8,553 nt of DNA from JBOHSA01 sp050732995 (GTDB lineage: Bacteria; Gemmatimonadota; Gemmatimonadetes; Gemmatimonadales; GWC2-71-9), in the NCBI GenBank assembly GCA_050732995.1, contig JBOHSA010000164.1:1-8553 (forward strand). The letters run 5' to 3'. This document shows positions 1-6,856 of the stretch, piece by piece (the stretch's first letter is position 1; every line of letters starts with the position of its first letter). A model generated the notes under the pieces. It worked only from the letters and a program-made list of their open reading frames with translations. It was not told the origin of the DNA and made no database searches. The position numbers and the translations under genes were made by a program.

Positions 1-1
1 T

Positions 2-958
2 CGCGGCCGCGTGCGCGGCGAGGACCGCGGCGGTTTCGTGGTCGACAGCATCGGGCCGCTGGCGCTGGGCCGCCGGCGCGGCACGCTGCGCGTCCCCTGG
101 GAGGTGGTCGTGTACCCGCCGCTCGTGTCGATGCGGCTGCGCGCCTCGGTGGCGCAGGCGCTGCGCCGCCGGGACGCCGGCACGAAGCCCGTCCGCCAGC
201 TCGGCGAGGGGCGGCTGTTCGAGTCGCTGCGCGAGTGGGTGCCCGGCGACGATCTCCGGCATATCGACTGGAAGGCGACGGCGCGGCGCCGCAAAGTGAT
301 TACGCGGCAGTACGAGGCGGAGCGGCGCCAGCAGGTGCTGCTCGTGCTCGACACCGGCCGCCTCATGACGGCCGAGATCGGGGCGCGGGCGCCGCGGCTC
401 GACTTCGCCGTCCAGGCGGCGCTCGAGCTCGCCTATGCGGCAACCCAACATGACGACAACGTCGGCATCATGACGTTCGCCGCCGGGGTGCAGCATTTCG
501 TCCCTCCCCAGCGCGGCCGGCTCGCCGTGCGGCGCGTGCTCGACGTGCTCGCCGTCGTGGAGCCCACGCTCGTCGAGCCCGATTATCCCGGCGCGTTCCG
601 GTACCTCGCGGCCCGCAACCGCAAGCGCGCCCTGACCGTCCTGTTCACCGACGTGATCGATCGCTTCGCGTCCGACGCGCTCGTCGCCAACGTGGCGTCG
701 CTGCGCCCGCGGCACCTGCCGCTGGCCGTCACGCTGCGCAATCCCGAGCTGGACGCCGTTGCGACGTTGCGGCCGTCCGCCGGCGCGTCGCGCGACGCGT
801 ATCGCAAGGCCGCCGCCGAAGAGCTGCTGCACGCGCGCGAGGAGGCGCTCGGGCACATGCGCCGCGCGGGCGTCCTGGTGATTGACGTCACACCGCAGCG
901 CGCGGCGCAGGCCGTCGTCCAGAAATATCTCGATCTCAAGCGGCGGGGGACGTTGTGA
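2..958 (+). CDS. DUF58 domain protein, 5' end missing
   Basis: The reading frame is open to the left edge, so the true start lies outside the window; the GTG at 11 is only the first possible start inside it. The visible 318 residues begin in the region before the DUF58 core, where a short segment (RGGFVVDSIGPLALGRRRG) resembles the usual stretch ahead of the conserved block. The family signature follows at about 200-330: a GEGRLFESLREWVPGDD run, then RHIDWKATARR, then YEAERRQQVLLVLDT. A von Willebrand-A-like fold is expected after it. The metal site is degenerate: DTGRL stands where DxSxS would be in a true MIDAS. DUF58 proteins are usually encoded beside MoxR-type AAA ATPases and membrane vWA proteins. 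Any such partners would lie to the left. The exact role is unknown. The family call is firm; function is not. Confidence 0.9.
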   Translation, partial: RGRVRGEDRGGFVVDSIGPLALGRRRGTLRVPWEVVVYPPLVSMRLRASVAQALRRRDAGTKPVRQLGEGRLFESLREWVPGDDLRHIDWKATARRRKVITRQYEAERRQQVLLVLDTGRLMTAEIGARAPRLDFAVQAALELAYAATQHDDNVGIMTFAAGVQHFVPPQRGRLAVRRVLDVLAVVEPTLVEPDYPGAFRYLAARNRKRALTVLFTDVIDRFASDALVANVASLRPRHLPLAVTLRNPELDAVATLRPSAGASRDAYRKAAAEELLHAREEALGHMRRAGVLVIDVTPQRAAQAVVQKYLDLKRRGTL

Positions 959-969
959 TCGCTTGTCTG

Positions 970-996
970 GCCCGGGAATCGGGCGTGTTGTATCTT
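970..996 (+). terminator. Possible weak hairpin terminator after the DUF58 gene
   Basis: GCCCG (970-974) pairs perfectly with CGGGC (980-984) across a five-base loop, 11 bases after the DUF58 stop. The next bases, GTGTTGTATCTT, are moderately T-rich but are not a run of T. TATCTT (991-996) could equally be a -10 box for the gene at 1026, although no -35 is well placed: TTGTCT at 963-968 is 22 bases away. Either reading would separate the DUF58 gene from the operon that follows. Confidence 0.3.
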
Positions 997-1025
997 CGGG
1001 ACCCAAATCGACCGGAACCTCATTG

Positions 1026-2738
1026 ATGCACGGTTGCGTCCGGACATCGCTGCTCCTCCCCCTCACGCTGGCCCTGGCCGGCCTGCGCTGCGCCTTCCCC
1101 GACGATACCAGCACCGACGTCTACGTCACGCTCGAGTATCCGCAACTGGTCGTGCTGGACGGCGAGGAGATGACGATCCGCGCGCGCGCGTGGCGCCGGG
1201 TCGGCGATCCCGACAGCGGCACCGTGGACGACCAGGCGCTCGGCAACGTGGACTTTCTGTGGACCAGCAGCAGCGGCAGCGTGGCGCGCGTGGAAAACAC
1301 CGGCGCCGGCTCCGCCACCGTGTTCGGACTCGCGCCCGGCATCACCGACATCACCGCGCGCGTCGTCTCGTTCGAGAACGCCAGCGCCTCGACGGTGCCG
1401 CTGCGGGTCTCCGCCTTCCTCGAGATCGACAGCATGACGCCGCCCAGCATCAAATGGGGCGACAAGCTCACCCTGTGGGGCGTCGGCGTGCAGTTCGCGT
1501 TTCTCGTCACCATGACGGGCCAGGCGCTGATTCCCGATACCCTCACGTTCGTCGAGTCGAACGGGTTCAGCCACATGGAGTTCTGGGTGCCCCAGCCGGC
1601 GCGTACCAGCGAGCTGTTCGTGCTCGGCCCCGGAGTCTTTTTCTCGACGCCCGATTCGGTCACCGTGGACACCGTGGACCTGTACGAGCCCAACACCACG
1701 GCGCCCTCGCAGATCAGCCTCGACGGCCCGGGTCCCTATCCCACCAAGGTCCCGGAGGTGCTGTTCTTCAACCCGGCGCTCGCCTTCGAAGATCTGCCCC
1801 GCGATACGACGACGGGATACGACTGGTACCGGTTCGCGCGCACCGACCCGGCGCGCCCGCTCACGTTCATTCTCCGGCCCCAGGGGCTGACCGACAGCGC
1901 CGGGCTGTTCATGGTCGTCGCCGATTCGATCTTCTTCGCCGGCGGCGCGCACCAACCTGCCGCGGGCCCGACCTGGTTCGTCACGAGCGAGGGGCTGTAC
2001 CGCTGCTCCCGCGGCGACTTCGCGCCCGCCATCGTGCCGTTCGACTCGATCGTCATCGCGCTGCTCACGCTGCCGCGCTACGTCCCCGGCAACAATGGAT
2101 TGCACGCGCTGAACCTCTACAGCAAGCGTTTCAACTACACGATGGCCGCGGTGGATGCGTATATCACCGCCGACCCGCGCCTGGGACCGGATCGCTTCGA
2201 AGAAAACGACATCTGCACCATGGCCGACGATCCGGCCAAGATCATCCCGGTAGCGCCCGCCGCCCCGTTCACGGACACGCTGAACATCGACAACCCGCAC
2301 GAGCTCGACTGGCTGCGGTTCCGCGTCACCGCACTCGCCGGTGACAGCACGATGATCCGGGTCCGCAGCCGGCCCTTCGGCTCCGCGGTCGGCGACCGCT
2401 CGGATATCGATCTCTATGTGCTGGATACGACGCTGGCGTTCGTCGGCGCCGTCGCCGACGTCGGCTCGCGCGACTCCATCCGCCTGCTGCTGGCGAGCGG
2501 CGACTACTACCTGGCGCTGGTGGACTTTGTGGGCCGGCCGGTCCGCTACTCGGTCTGTATCTCCGTCCGGCAGGCGTGCGTCCCGCCCACGTTCCCCGGC
2601 GACGCGCCGGCTGCGAGCGGCCCGCGCGTCTCGCGGTTCCGCGCCGGTACCGGCGATATGCGTCCCGACGGGCGGCCGTTCTCCGCGCCCGCCGGCTCCA
2701 CCCGCAGCCCGCCGAGGTCGCCATTCCGCCGTCCGTGA
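1026..2738 (+). CDS. Secreted protein with Ig-like, TIG-like and two PPC-like domains
   Basis: This encodes 570 residues and is not a protein I recognise by name. The ATG at 1026 is chosen because it opens directly into a signal peptide (LLLPLTLALAGLRC, residues 9-22); the frame also extends upstream into the DUF58 gene without a better start. There is no clear Shine-Dalgarno sequence. Residues 32-130 look like a bacterial Ig-like (Big_2-type) domain, with GDEEMTIRA-like and ATVFGLAPGITDITARV-like strands. Residues 133-215 resemble an IPT/TIG domain. Two segments, about 218-380 and 388-515, look like bacterial pre-peptidase C-terminal (PPC) domains; each opens with an acidic turn (YEPN, RFEEND) and carries a D-W-x-R-F core. 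The last 55 residues are rich in Arg, Pro and Ser and look unstructured. It is expected to be periplasmic or surface-exposed. Its stop overlaps the kinase start by one base, so it is probably co-translated with the kinase. Confidence 0.8.
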   Translation: MHGCVRTSLLLPLTLALAGLRCAFPDDTSTDVYVTLEYPQLVVLDGEEMTIRARAWRRVGDPDSGTVDDQALGNVDFLWTSSSGSVARVENTGAGSATVFGLAPGITDITARVVSFENASASTVPLRVSAFLEIDSMTPPSIKWGDKLTLWGVGVQFAFLVTMTGQALIPDTLTFVESNGFSHMEFWVPQPARTSELFVLGPGVFFSTPDSVTVDTVDLYEPNTTAPSQISLDGPGPYPTKVPEVLFFNPALAFEDLPRDTTTGYDWYRFARTDPARPLTFILRPQGLTDSAGLFMVVADSIFFAGGAHQPAAGPTWFVTSEGLYRCSRGDFAPAIVPFDSIVIALLTLPRYVPGNNGLHALNLYSKRFNYTMAAVDAYITADPRLGPDRFEENDICTMADDPAKIIPVAPAAPFTDTLNIDNPHELDWLRFRVTALAGDSTMIRVRSRPFGSAVGDRSDIDLYVLDTTLAFVGAVADVGSRDSIRLLLASGDYYLALVDFVGRPVRYSVCISVRQACVPPTFPGDAPAASGPRVSRFRAGTGDMRPDGRPFSAPAGSTRSPPRSPFRRP

Positions 2739-4300
2739 TGGAATGCCTCAAGTGCCACACCCCGCTCCCCGACGGCAGCAAATTCTGCTATGCGTGCGGC
2801 GCGGACGTGACGGGTGGCGGTACCATGGGCAGCGCGGAGGCCGGCGGCGAAGGCCTGATGAACCGGCTGCAACGGCTGGTCGAGGGCAAGTATGCCCTGC
2901 AGCGTATGCTGGGGAAGGGCGGCATGGGTGCCGTGTTTCTCGCCCACGACCTGACGCTCGAGCGCGAAGTCGCCATCAAGGTCCTGCCGCCCGACATCTC
3001 GATGGACGAGCACATCGTCAAGCGCTTCCAGCAGGAAGCGAAGACGGCCGCGAAACTCGACCACACGAACATCATCCCGATCTACCGGGTCGAGAGCGAG
3101 GGTGGGCTCAACTACTTCGTCATGAAGTACATCGCCGGCACGTCGCTGGAGGATGTGCTCGAGAGGAAGGAGCCGCTGGCCACCGACTACGTCCAGCGGG
3201 TGCTGTGGGAGGCCGCGTGCGCGCTGGGGCACGCGCACCAGCGGGGGATCGTGCACCGCGACGTCAAGCCCGCCAACATCATGTTCGACCACGACGGCCG
3301 GGTGATGCTCACCGACTTCGGCATTTCCAAGGCGCTCCAGGCCGCAAGCGGCTTCACCAGCACCGGCATGATCATCGGCACCCCCCACTACATGGCGCCC
3401 GAGCAGGCGAAGGGCGCCCAGGTGGACGGCCGGGCGGATCAGTATTCCCTGGCGGTGGTGGGTTACCGGATGGCGACCGGCGAGCTGCCCTTCGGCGGCG
3501 ACTCGGTGCACACCATCCTGTACAAGCACATCTTCGAGGAGGCGCCGCGCGCCAAGGGCAAACGCCCCAGCACGCCGGAATACCTGTCCGCGACCGTGGC
3601 GCGCGCCATGTCCAAGGAGCCCGACCAGCGCTTCGCCACCATGGAAGAGTTCGCCACCGCCGTGTGGCCCGAGCAGCCGGTCGCCGCCCCGGGCAAGGGC
3701 ACCAAGACCGCGGGGACGATGCGGCCGCGGCCCAAGCCTGCCGTCACGTCTGAAACGCCGACCGAGGTCACGTCAGCGCCTACGACGCCGCTGCCCGTGG
3801 CGAAATCCGCCGGCGCGCGGCCCAAGTCCAAGTCCCGGGCCGGCCTGGTGGTGGGCATCGCAGTCCTGGCGGTCGGTGGGATCGGTGGGTACCTGGCACT
3901 CCGTGGCGGGGAGCCGGCGCCCCCGCCGCAGCCAACGCGGCCGAACCAGACGACGACGACCACTCTTGTCACGCCCCCGCCGGTGCAGACGCCGGCCGTG
4001 GACTCCCCCACGGCACCGCCACCGCGGAGGACGGCGACTCCGACGCGCCAGGCTCCTCGGCGCGCGCCGGTCCAGCCGGTCGAGGAGTTTGGTTACATCA
4101 CGGTCCAGGCCGAGCCGTACGGGACGGTGTTCATCGACGGTGCGGAGGCGGGGACGACCCCGATCGTGAACTGGAAGGCCAAACCCGGCCGCCACACGAT
4201 CCGCGTGGAGCGGGCCGGCTATAAGACGATCACGGAGACGGTGCAGGTGGAAGCCAACGGCACCGTCCGCCGGCGCTTTACCCTTCTTCCGGAAGGATGA
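2738..4300 (+). CDS. Transmembrane Ser/Thr protein kinase with zinc ribbon and PEGA domain
   Basis: A 520-residue Hanks-type kinase. The ATG at 2738 is supported by a four-cysteine zinc ribbon (C3, C6, C17, C20) that a later start would remove. The kinase domain spans about 52-310: glycine loop GKGGMG (59-64), VAIK lysine K81, probable helix-C glutamate E100, HRDVKPAN (173-180, catalytic D175), DFG (193-195), and GTPHYMAPE (214-222). All catalytic residues are present and HRD makes it an RD kinase, so activation-loop phosphorylation at the Ser/Thr cluster 204-209 is likely. A Pro/Thr-rich linker leads to one membrane helix (about 369-388), a second Pro/Thr-rich linker (390-448), and a PEGA domain (about 452-516, FIDGAEAGTTP). 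The kinase should face the cytoplasm and PEGA the periplasm. Its start overlaps the upstream stop (TGATG) and its stop overlaps the next gene's first ATG. Substrates cannot be read from sequence. Confidence 0.95.
   Translation: MECLKCHTPLPDGSKFCYACGADVTGGGTMGSAEAGGEGLMNRLQRLVEGKYALQRMLGKGGMGAVFLAHDLTLEREVAIKVLPPDISMDEHIVKRFQQEAKTAAKLDHTNIIPIYRVESEGGLNYFVMKYIAGTSLEDVLERKEPLATDYVQRVLWEAACALGHAHQRGIVHRDVKPANIMFDHDGRVMLTDFGISKALQAASGFTSTGMIIGTPHYMAPEQAKGAQVDGRADQYSLAVVGYRMATGELPFGGDSVHTILYKHIFEEAPRAKGKRPSTPEYLSATVARAMSKEPDQRFATMEEFATAVWPEQPVAAPGKGTKTAGTMRPRPKPAVTSETPTEVTSAPTTPLPVAKSAGARPKSKSRAGLVVGIAVLAVGGIGGYLALRGGEPAPPPQPTRPNQTTTTTLVTPPPVQTPAVDSPTAPPPRRTATPTRQAPRRAPVQPVEEFGYITVQAEPYGTVFIDGAEAGTTPIVNWKAKPGRHTIRVERAGYKTITETVQVEANGTVRRRFTLLPEG
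4291..4296 (+). promoter_or_regulatory. Ribosome binding site GGAAGG deciding the TPR gene start
   Basis: GGAAGG ends directly before the ATG at 4297 and nine bases before the ATG at 4306. Only the latter spacing is workable, which favours 4306 as the start. The 4297 ATG would form an ATGA overlap with the kinase stop and would add three residues (MRS). Confidence 0.55.
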
Positions 4301-4305
4301 GATCC

Positions 4306-5346
4306 ATGCGCCGCATCGGCTGGCTTGCTGTGCTCGTCCTGCTCGGCTCACCGCCGATCGCGGCGGAGGCCCAGACCGTCCAGAACGCGACGCTGCGGCG
4401 GGCGCTTGCGGCCTACGACAACCTCGAGTACGTGCAGGCGATCGCGCTCGCGGAGCGCGCGCTCACCGAGCGAATGGCCGGCCCGGAGCGGGCCCGCGCG
4501 TACGAGCTGCTGGGCTTCGCCTACAGCGCGACCCGCGAGACCGAGAGGGCGGTCACGGCGTTCAAGGAGGCCATCCTGCTCGATCCCGAGCGCCAGCTCG
4601 ACCCGCAAAAGATTTCGCCGCGCATCACCGCGCTGTTCAACACTGCCCTGGGCGAGGTGCTGGTGGTGCGGCAACTACTCGTGGACAGCGGGGCGTTCAT
4701 CGGCGGCCAGGGCTCGGTGGGGATCCGTTACACGGTCTCGAGCCCGGCGCGGGTGCGTACGCGCGCCGTGAGCGGCGCGACGACCCTCTTGATCGACTCG
4801 AGCGTGGTGTCGGGCGCTGTCAATTTGCGCTGGCCGGCGCGGCAGCCGAACGGCAACCCCCTCCCCGCGGGGACCTACACGATTATCGTCGAGGCCTCGG
4901 CAGGGCAGAACACCTTCTCGGCGTCCCAGCCGGTGCGGGTCGAAATCGGCGCGGTGGACTCGCTGCCGCACCTGGCCAGCATCCCGGGCTACGAGTATCT
5001 GCCCGAGACCGAGATCCCTCCGCGCAGCTCGCGGCCGCTGGGAATGGCCCTGCTGTACACGGGGCTCGCCGGAGCGGGGACACTCGCGCTGGAATCGGCC
5101 AACCTGGGCTCAGGGGCGCGTCGCGAGCTTACCGTGGCGACCCTTTTGACGCTGGCGGCCGGGCTCGTCACCACCACGATCAGCAAGCCGGCGCCGCAGC
5201 CGGCGCGGGGCAACATTCTGTTTAACCGCCTGCTGCGGGAGCAGCTCGCGCGGCGCAACGCCGAAATCGCGCGGGAAAACGTCACCCTGCGCCAGCAGGT
5301 GCGGATCCGGGTGGTGCCCCTGCCCAGGCCGGGAGGTGGCCGATGA
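4306..5346 (+). CDS. Secreted TPR protein with FlgD-type Ig-like domain and two hydrophobic helices
   Basis: This encodes 346 residues from the preferred start; an in-frame ATG at 4297 would add three. Residues 1-23 form a signal peptide (MRRIGWLAVLVLL, then PPIAAEAQ). Residues 27-95 read as TPR-like helices (YDNLEYVQAIALAERAL; YELLGFAYSA; AVTAFKEAILLDP). A bacterial Ig-like domain follows at about 137-215. Its motif GNPLPAGTYTIIVEASAG resembles the FlgD Ig-like fold. Two hydrophobic segments lie at about 246-262 and 273-291, followed by an amphipathic, coiled-coil-like stretch (LLREQLARRNAEIARENVTLRQQ, about 309-331). The protein is probably anchored in the inner membrane with its TPR and Ig parts in the periplasm, where the kinase's PEGA domain should also be. 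That partnership is inference. The stop overlaps the next start (ATGA at 5343-5346). I know no gene name for it. Confidence 0.85.
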   Translation: MRRIGWLAVLVLLGSPPIAAEAQTVQNATLRRALAAYDNLEYVQAIALAERALTERMAGPERARAYELLGFAYSATRETERAVTAFKEAILLDPERQLDPQKISPRITALFNTALGEVLVVRQLLVDSGAFIGGQGSVGIRYTVSSPARVRTRAVSGATTLLIDSSVVSGAVNLRWPARQPNGNPLPAGTYTIIVEASAGQNTFSASQPVRVEIGAVDSLPHLASIPGYEYLPETEIPPRSSRPLGMALLYTGLAGAGTLALESANLGSGARRELTVATLLTLAAGLVTTTISKPAPQPARGNILFNRLLREQLARRNAEIARENVTLRQQVRIRVVPLPRPGGGR

Positions 5347-6002
5347 AGCGGGCGGCCGGACTCGTGGCGACGGCGGCGCTGATCACCGCCTGGCCGCCGG
5401 CCCGCCTGGCGGCGCAGCGCGTGGCCGTGGGACCCCAGCTCGTGATTGGCGATTACCGCGAGGTCTCGGCGGACCTGCGCTACCAGGGCACCGGCGTCGG
5501 CGCCGCCGCCACGGTGCGCTGGAAGAAGTTCAGCGCCGACGTCGCCTATGCGTCGGTCAGCTTCTCGGCGTCGAACGAGAGCGCGAGCCGCGAAGACTTC
5601 ACCGCGAAACAGTTCGACGCCCGGGTGCGCTACGCCGTGCGCGGCCCCGTCAGCGTCGAGGCGGGGGTCACGAACCGGACCATGGATCCCGAGTTCGCGG
5701 CCCAGTCCATGGGTGCGGGGCGGATCGGCGCGCGCATGAGCACCGCCATCGGGTCCGCCGTGCAGCTCGGGTTCCGCGGCAATCTCCTGCTCGGCGCCAA
5801 GTTCTCCGGCGGCGGGGAAGCGCCGGTCGGCATCGAGCTGGGCCTCGCCATCACCGGCGACTTCAACAACCGGTTCCGGATCGGAGCGGAGTACGAGTTT
5901 CAGCGCGTCGACCGGACGACCGCCACGGGACCCTCCGGCAGCTCGGTCGACGTGCCGATCCAGCAGTCGCTGCTCCGGCTGGGCGCGGGGCTGATCTTCT
6001 AG
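5343..6002 (+). CDS. Small outer-membrane beta-barrel-type protein
   Basis: This encodes 219 residues and starts in an ATGA overlap with the preceding gene. GGAGGTGG (5332-5339) sits just upstream as its ribosome site. Residues 1-25 form a signal peptide (MKRAAGLVATAALITA, cleavage likely near RLAAQ). The mature part is short alternating strands of aromatic/aliphatic and polar residues separated by Gly/Asp/Asn turns, for example LVIGDYREVSADLRY, VRWKKFSADVAYASVSF and NRFRIGAEYEFQRV. It ends in LGAGLIF. A terminal phenylalanine after alternating hydrophobics is the usual beta-signal recognised by the BAM complex. Its length fits an eight-to-ten-strand barrel. It is the last gene of the coupled run and could form the operon's outer-membrane part. 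The barrel call comes from pattern, not from a named family match. Confidence 0.8.
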   Translation: MKRAAGLVATAALITAWPPARLAAQRVAVGPQLVIGDYREVSADLRYQGTGVGAAATVRWKKFSADVAYASVSFSASNESASREDFTAKQFDARVRYAVRGPVSVEAGVTNRTMDPEFAAQSMGAGRIGARMSTAIGSAVQLGFRGNLLLGAKFSGGGEAPVGIELGLAITGDFNNRFRIGAEYEFQRVDRTTATGPSGSSVDVPIQQSLLRLGAGLIF

Positions 6003-6105
6003 CGCGCGCCGCTACTCGGCCGGCCGCCTCGGGGGCTGCGCCGAGGTCAAGAACCCCTCGCAACCGGGGATTCAAGCCGCCGGCACTCTCGCAGCCGGCC
6101 CCCCG
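6003..6105 (+). other. Short gap after the operon, with a weak hairpin
   Basis: CCTCGG (6027-6032) pairs with CCGAGG (6041-6046) over an eight-base loop. It lies 24 bases after the barrel gene's stop and could be a terminator, but no T-run follows. The rest of the gap is a frame running into the HAF pseudogene without an identifiable signal peptide or start. No other feature is visible. Confidence 0.25.
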
Positions 6106-6499
6106 AACATCACGATCCTGGACCTCGGACCCTGGGGGGCACGTTCAGCCAGGCCGTCGACATCAACCATCGGGGCCAGGTGGTGGGCTTGAGCTCGACA
6201 TCGGAAGGCGGCTGCGGAGGTCTCGCGCCGAGTTGCCACGCGTTCCTCTGGGACGACGGCACAATGATCGATCTCGGCACGCTGGGGGGGAGCTTCAGCA
6301 AGGCCATTGCCATCAACGACGCGGGCCAGATCGCGGGCAATAGCACGATCCCCTCCGGCTCGACGTGTCCCGAGCCCTCGGTGCTCGATCCTGGGTGCCG
6401 GGCATCGCCCTGGCGCTCAACACGCGCGGCCAGATCGCGGGCTGGAGCGCCATACCGTCGCGCGACATCCACGCGGTGTTGTGGACGGTGAAGCCCTGA
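6106..6499 (+). pseudogene. Broken HAF-repeat extracellular protein
   Basis: HAF-repeat proteins are extracellular proteins built from units reading roughly DLGTLGG-S-A-INxxGQVVG-HAFLW. Three such units are visible in three frames. Unit 1 begins NITILDLG (from 6106), changes frame near 6127-6131, and continues as TLGGTFSQAVDINHRGQVVG and CHAFLWDDGTMI. Unit 2 (from about 6270) reads DLGTLGGSFSKAIAINDAGQIAGNS and loses frame between about 6360 and 6400. Unit 3 reads GIALALNTRGQIAGWS, then HAVLWTVKP and a TGA at 6497-6499. Aligning units 1 and 2 at DNA level shows one base missing in unit 1 (gga-ccc against ggcacg), which explains the first break. Start and signal peptide are absent. It is a decayed, 5'-truncated remnant unless the breaks are sequencing errors. 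Confidence 0.75.
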
Positions 6500-6582
6500 G
6501 AATGCCGAGTCGTCCGAGCGCTCGCTGATCGCCTGTCGTTGCTCACGTCGAGCGAGCGACGTATTGTGGCAATCGCCGACCG
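6500..6582 (+). other. Unassigned coding-like fragment
   Basis: Directly after the HAF stop, the same frame reads ALADRLSLLTSSERRIVAIADRC (6518-6586). It has normal amino-acid composition but no start codon or recognisable domain. It may be the beginning of the broken gene that follows, in a different frame, or unrelated debris. Confidence 0.2.
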
Positions 6583-6811
6583 ATGCCACGCACGCGGGAG
6601 ACGGCCCAGGCCGTGATCGACCGCGTGATGGAAGCGATTCGGGTCCAGCACGCCGAGCTCCGGCGCCGACGGACCGAAGGCGGGAATCGGAGACCTCAAC
6701 TGGATGCGTAGACGGATGGCGGGCAGGTACCATGACGAACTGTGGCGTGCTCAGCCGAAGTCTCGCCGGGCCTTTGTGGCAATGTGGTTTGGCAAGGAGG
6801 ACGATGCCTGA
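6583..6811 (+). pseudogene. Frameshifted, truncated fragment ending in an AFVAMWF motif
   Basis: From the ATG at 6583 the frame reads MPRTRETAQAVIDRVMEAI and then VQHAELRRRRTEGG, ending at a TAG at 6709-6711. The next frame takes over near 6680 as GIGDLNWMRRRMAGRYHDEL and then WRAQPKSRRAFVAMWFGKEDDA, ending at TGA 6809-6811. Removing one G near 6679 would join them into one protein. R-x-F-V-A-M-W-F is reminiscent of the opening strand of a family of proteins beginning AFVAMxF, whose following segments (a GI-PAI helix and a second acidic motif) are absent here because the frame stops 11 residues later. I infer a remnant of such a protein. The joining and the family assignment both rest on short motifs. 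No strong ribosome site precedes 6583. Confidence 0.4.
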
Positions 6812-6856
6812 ACCGACGCCGCACCAGAACCGAGTGTGGAGCCCCTCAGGAGCGAT

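Noticed and set aside
1020..2300. Long minus-strand frame opposite the Ig/PPC gene (about 426 codons)
   Set aside because: It is rich in Arg, Gly, Val and His in the way GC-rich shadows are, has no signal or domain, and lies opposite a gene with clear domains.
1034..2344. Plus-strand frame inside the Ig/PPC gene (about 436 codons)
   Set aside because: Its product is extremely Arg/Ala/His-rich with no recognisable pattern, while the other frame shows a signal peptide and domain motifs.
2546..3529. Minus-strand frame opposite the kinase (about 327 codons)
   Set aside because: It is a shadow of the kinase, with no domain and no ribosome site.
2416..3753. Plus-strand frame across the kinase gene (about 445 codons)
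   Set aside because: It contradicts the kinase motifs, which are complete in the other frame, and its composition is Arg/Gly-heavy.
5336..6343. Plus-strand frame over the barrel gene and the HAF remnant
   Set aside because: It is out of phase with the signal peptide and terminal phenylalanine of the barrel protein, and is Arg-rich and featureless.
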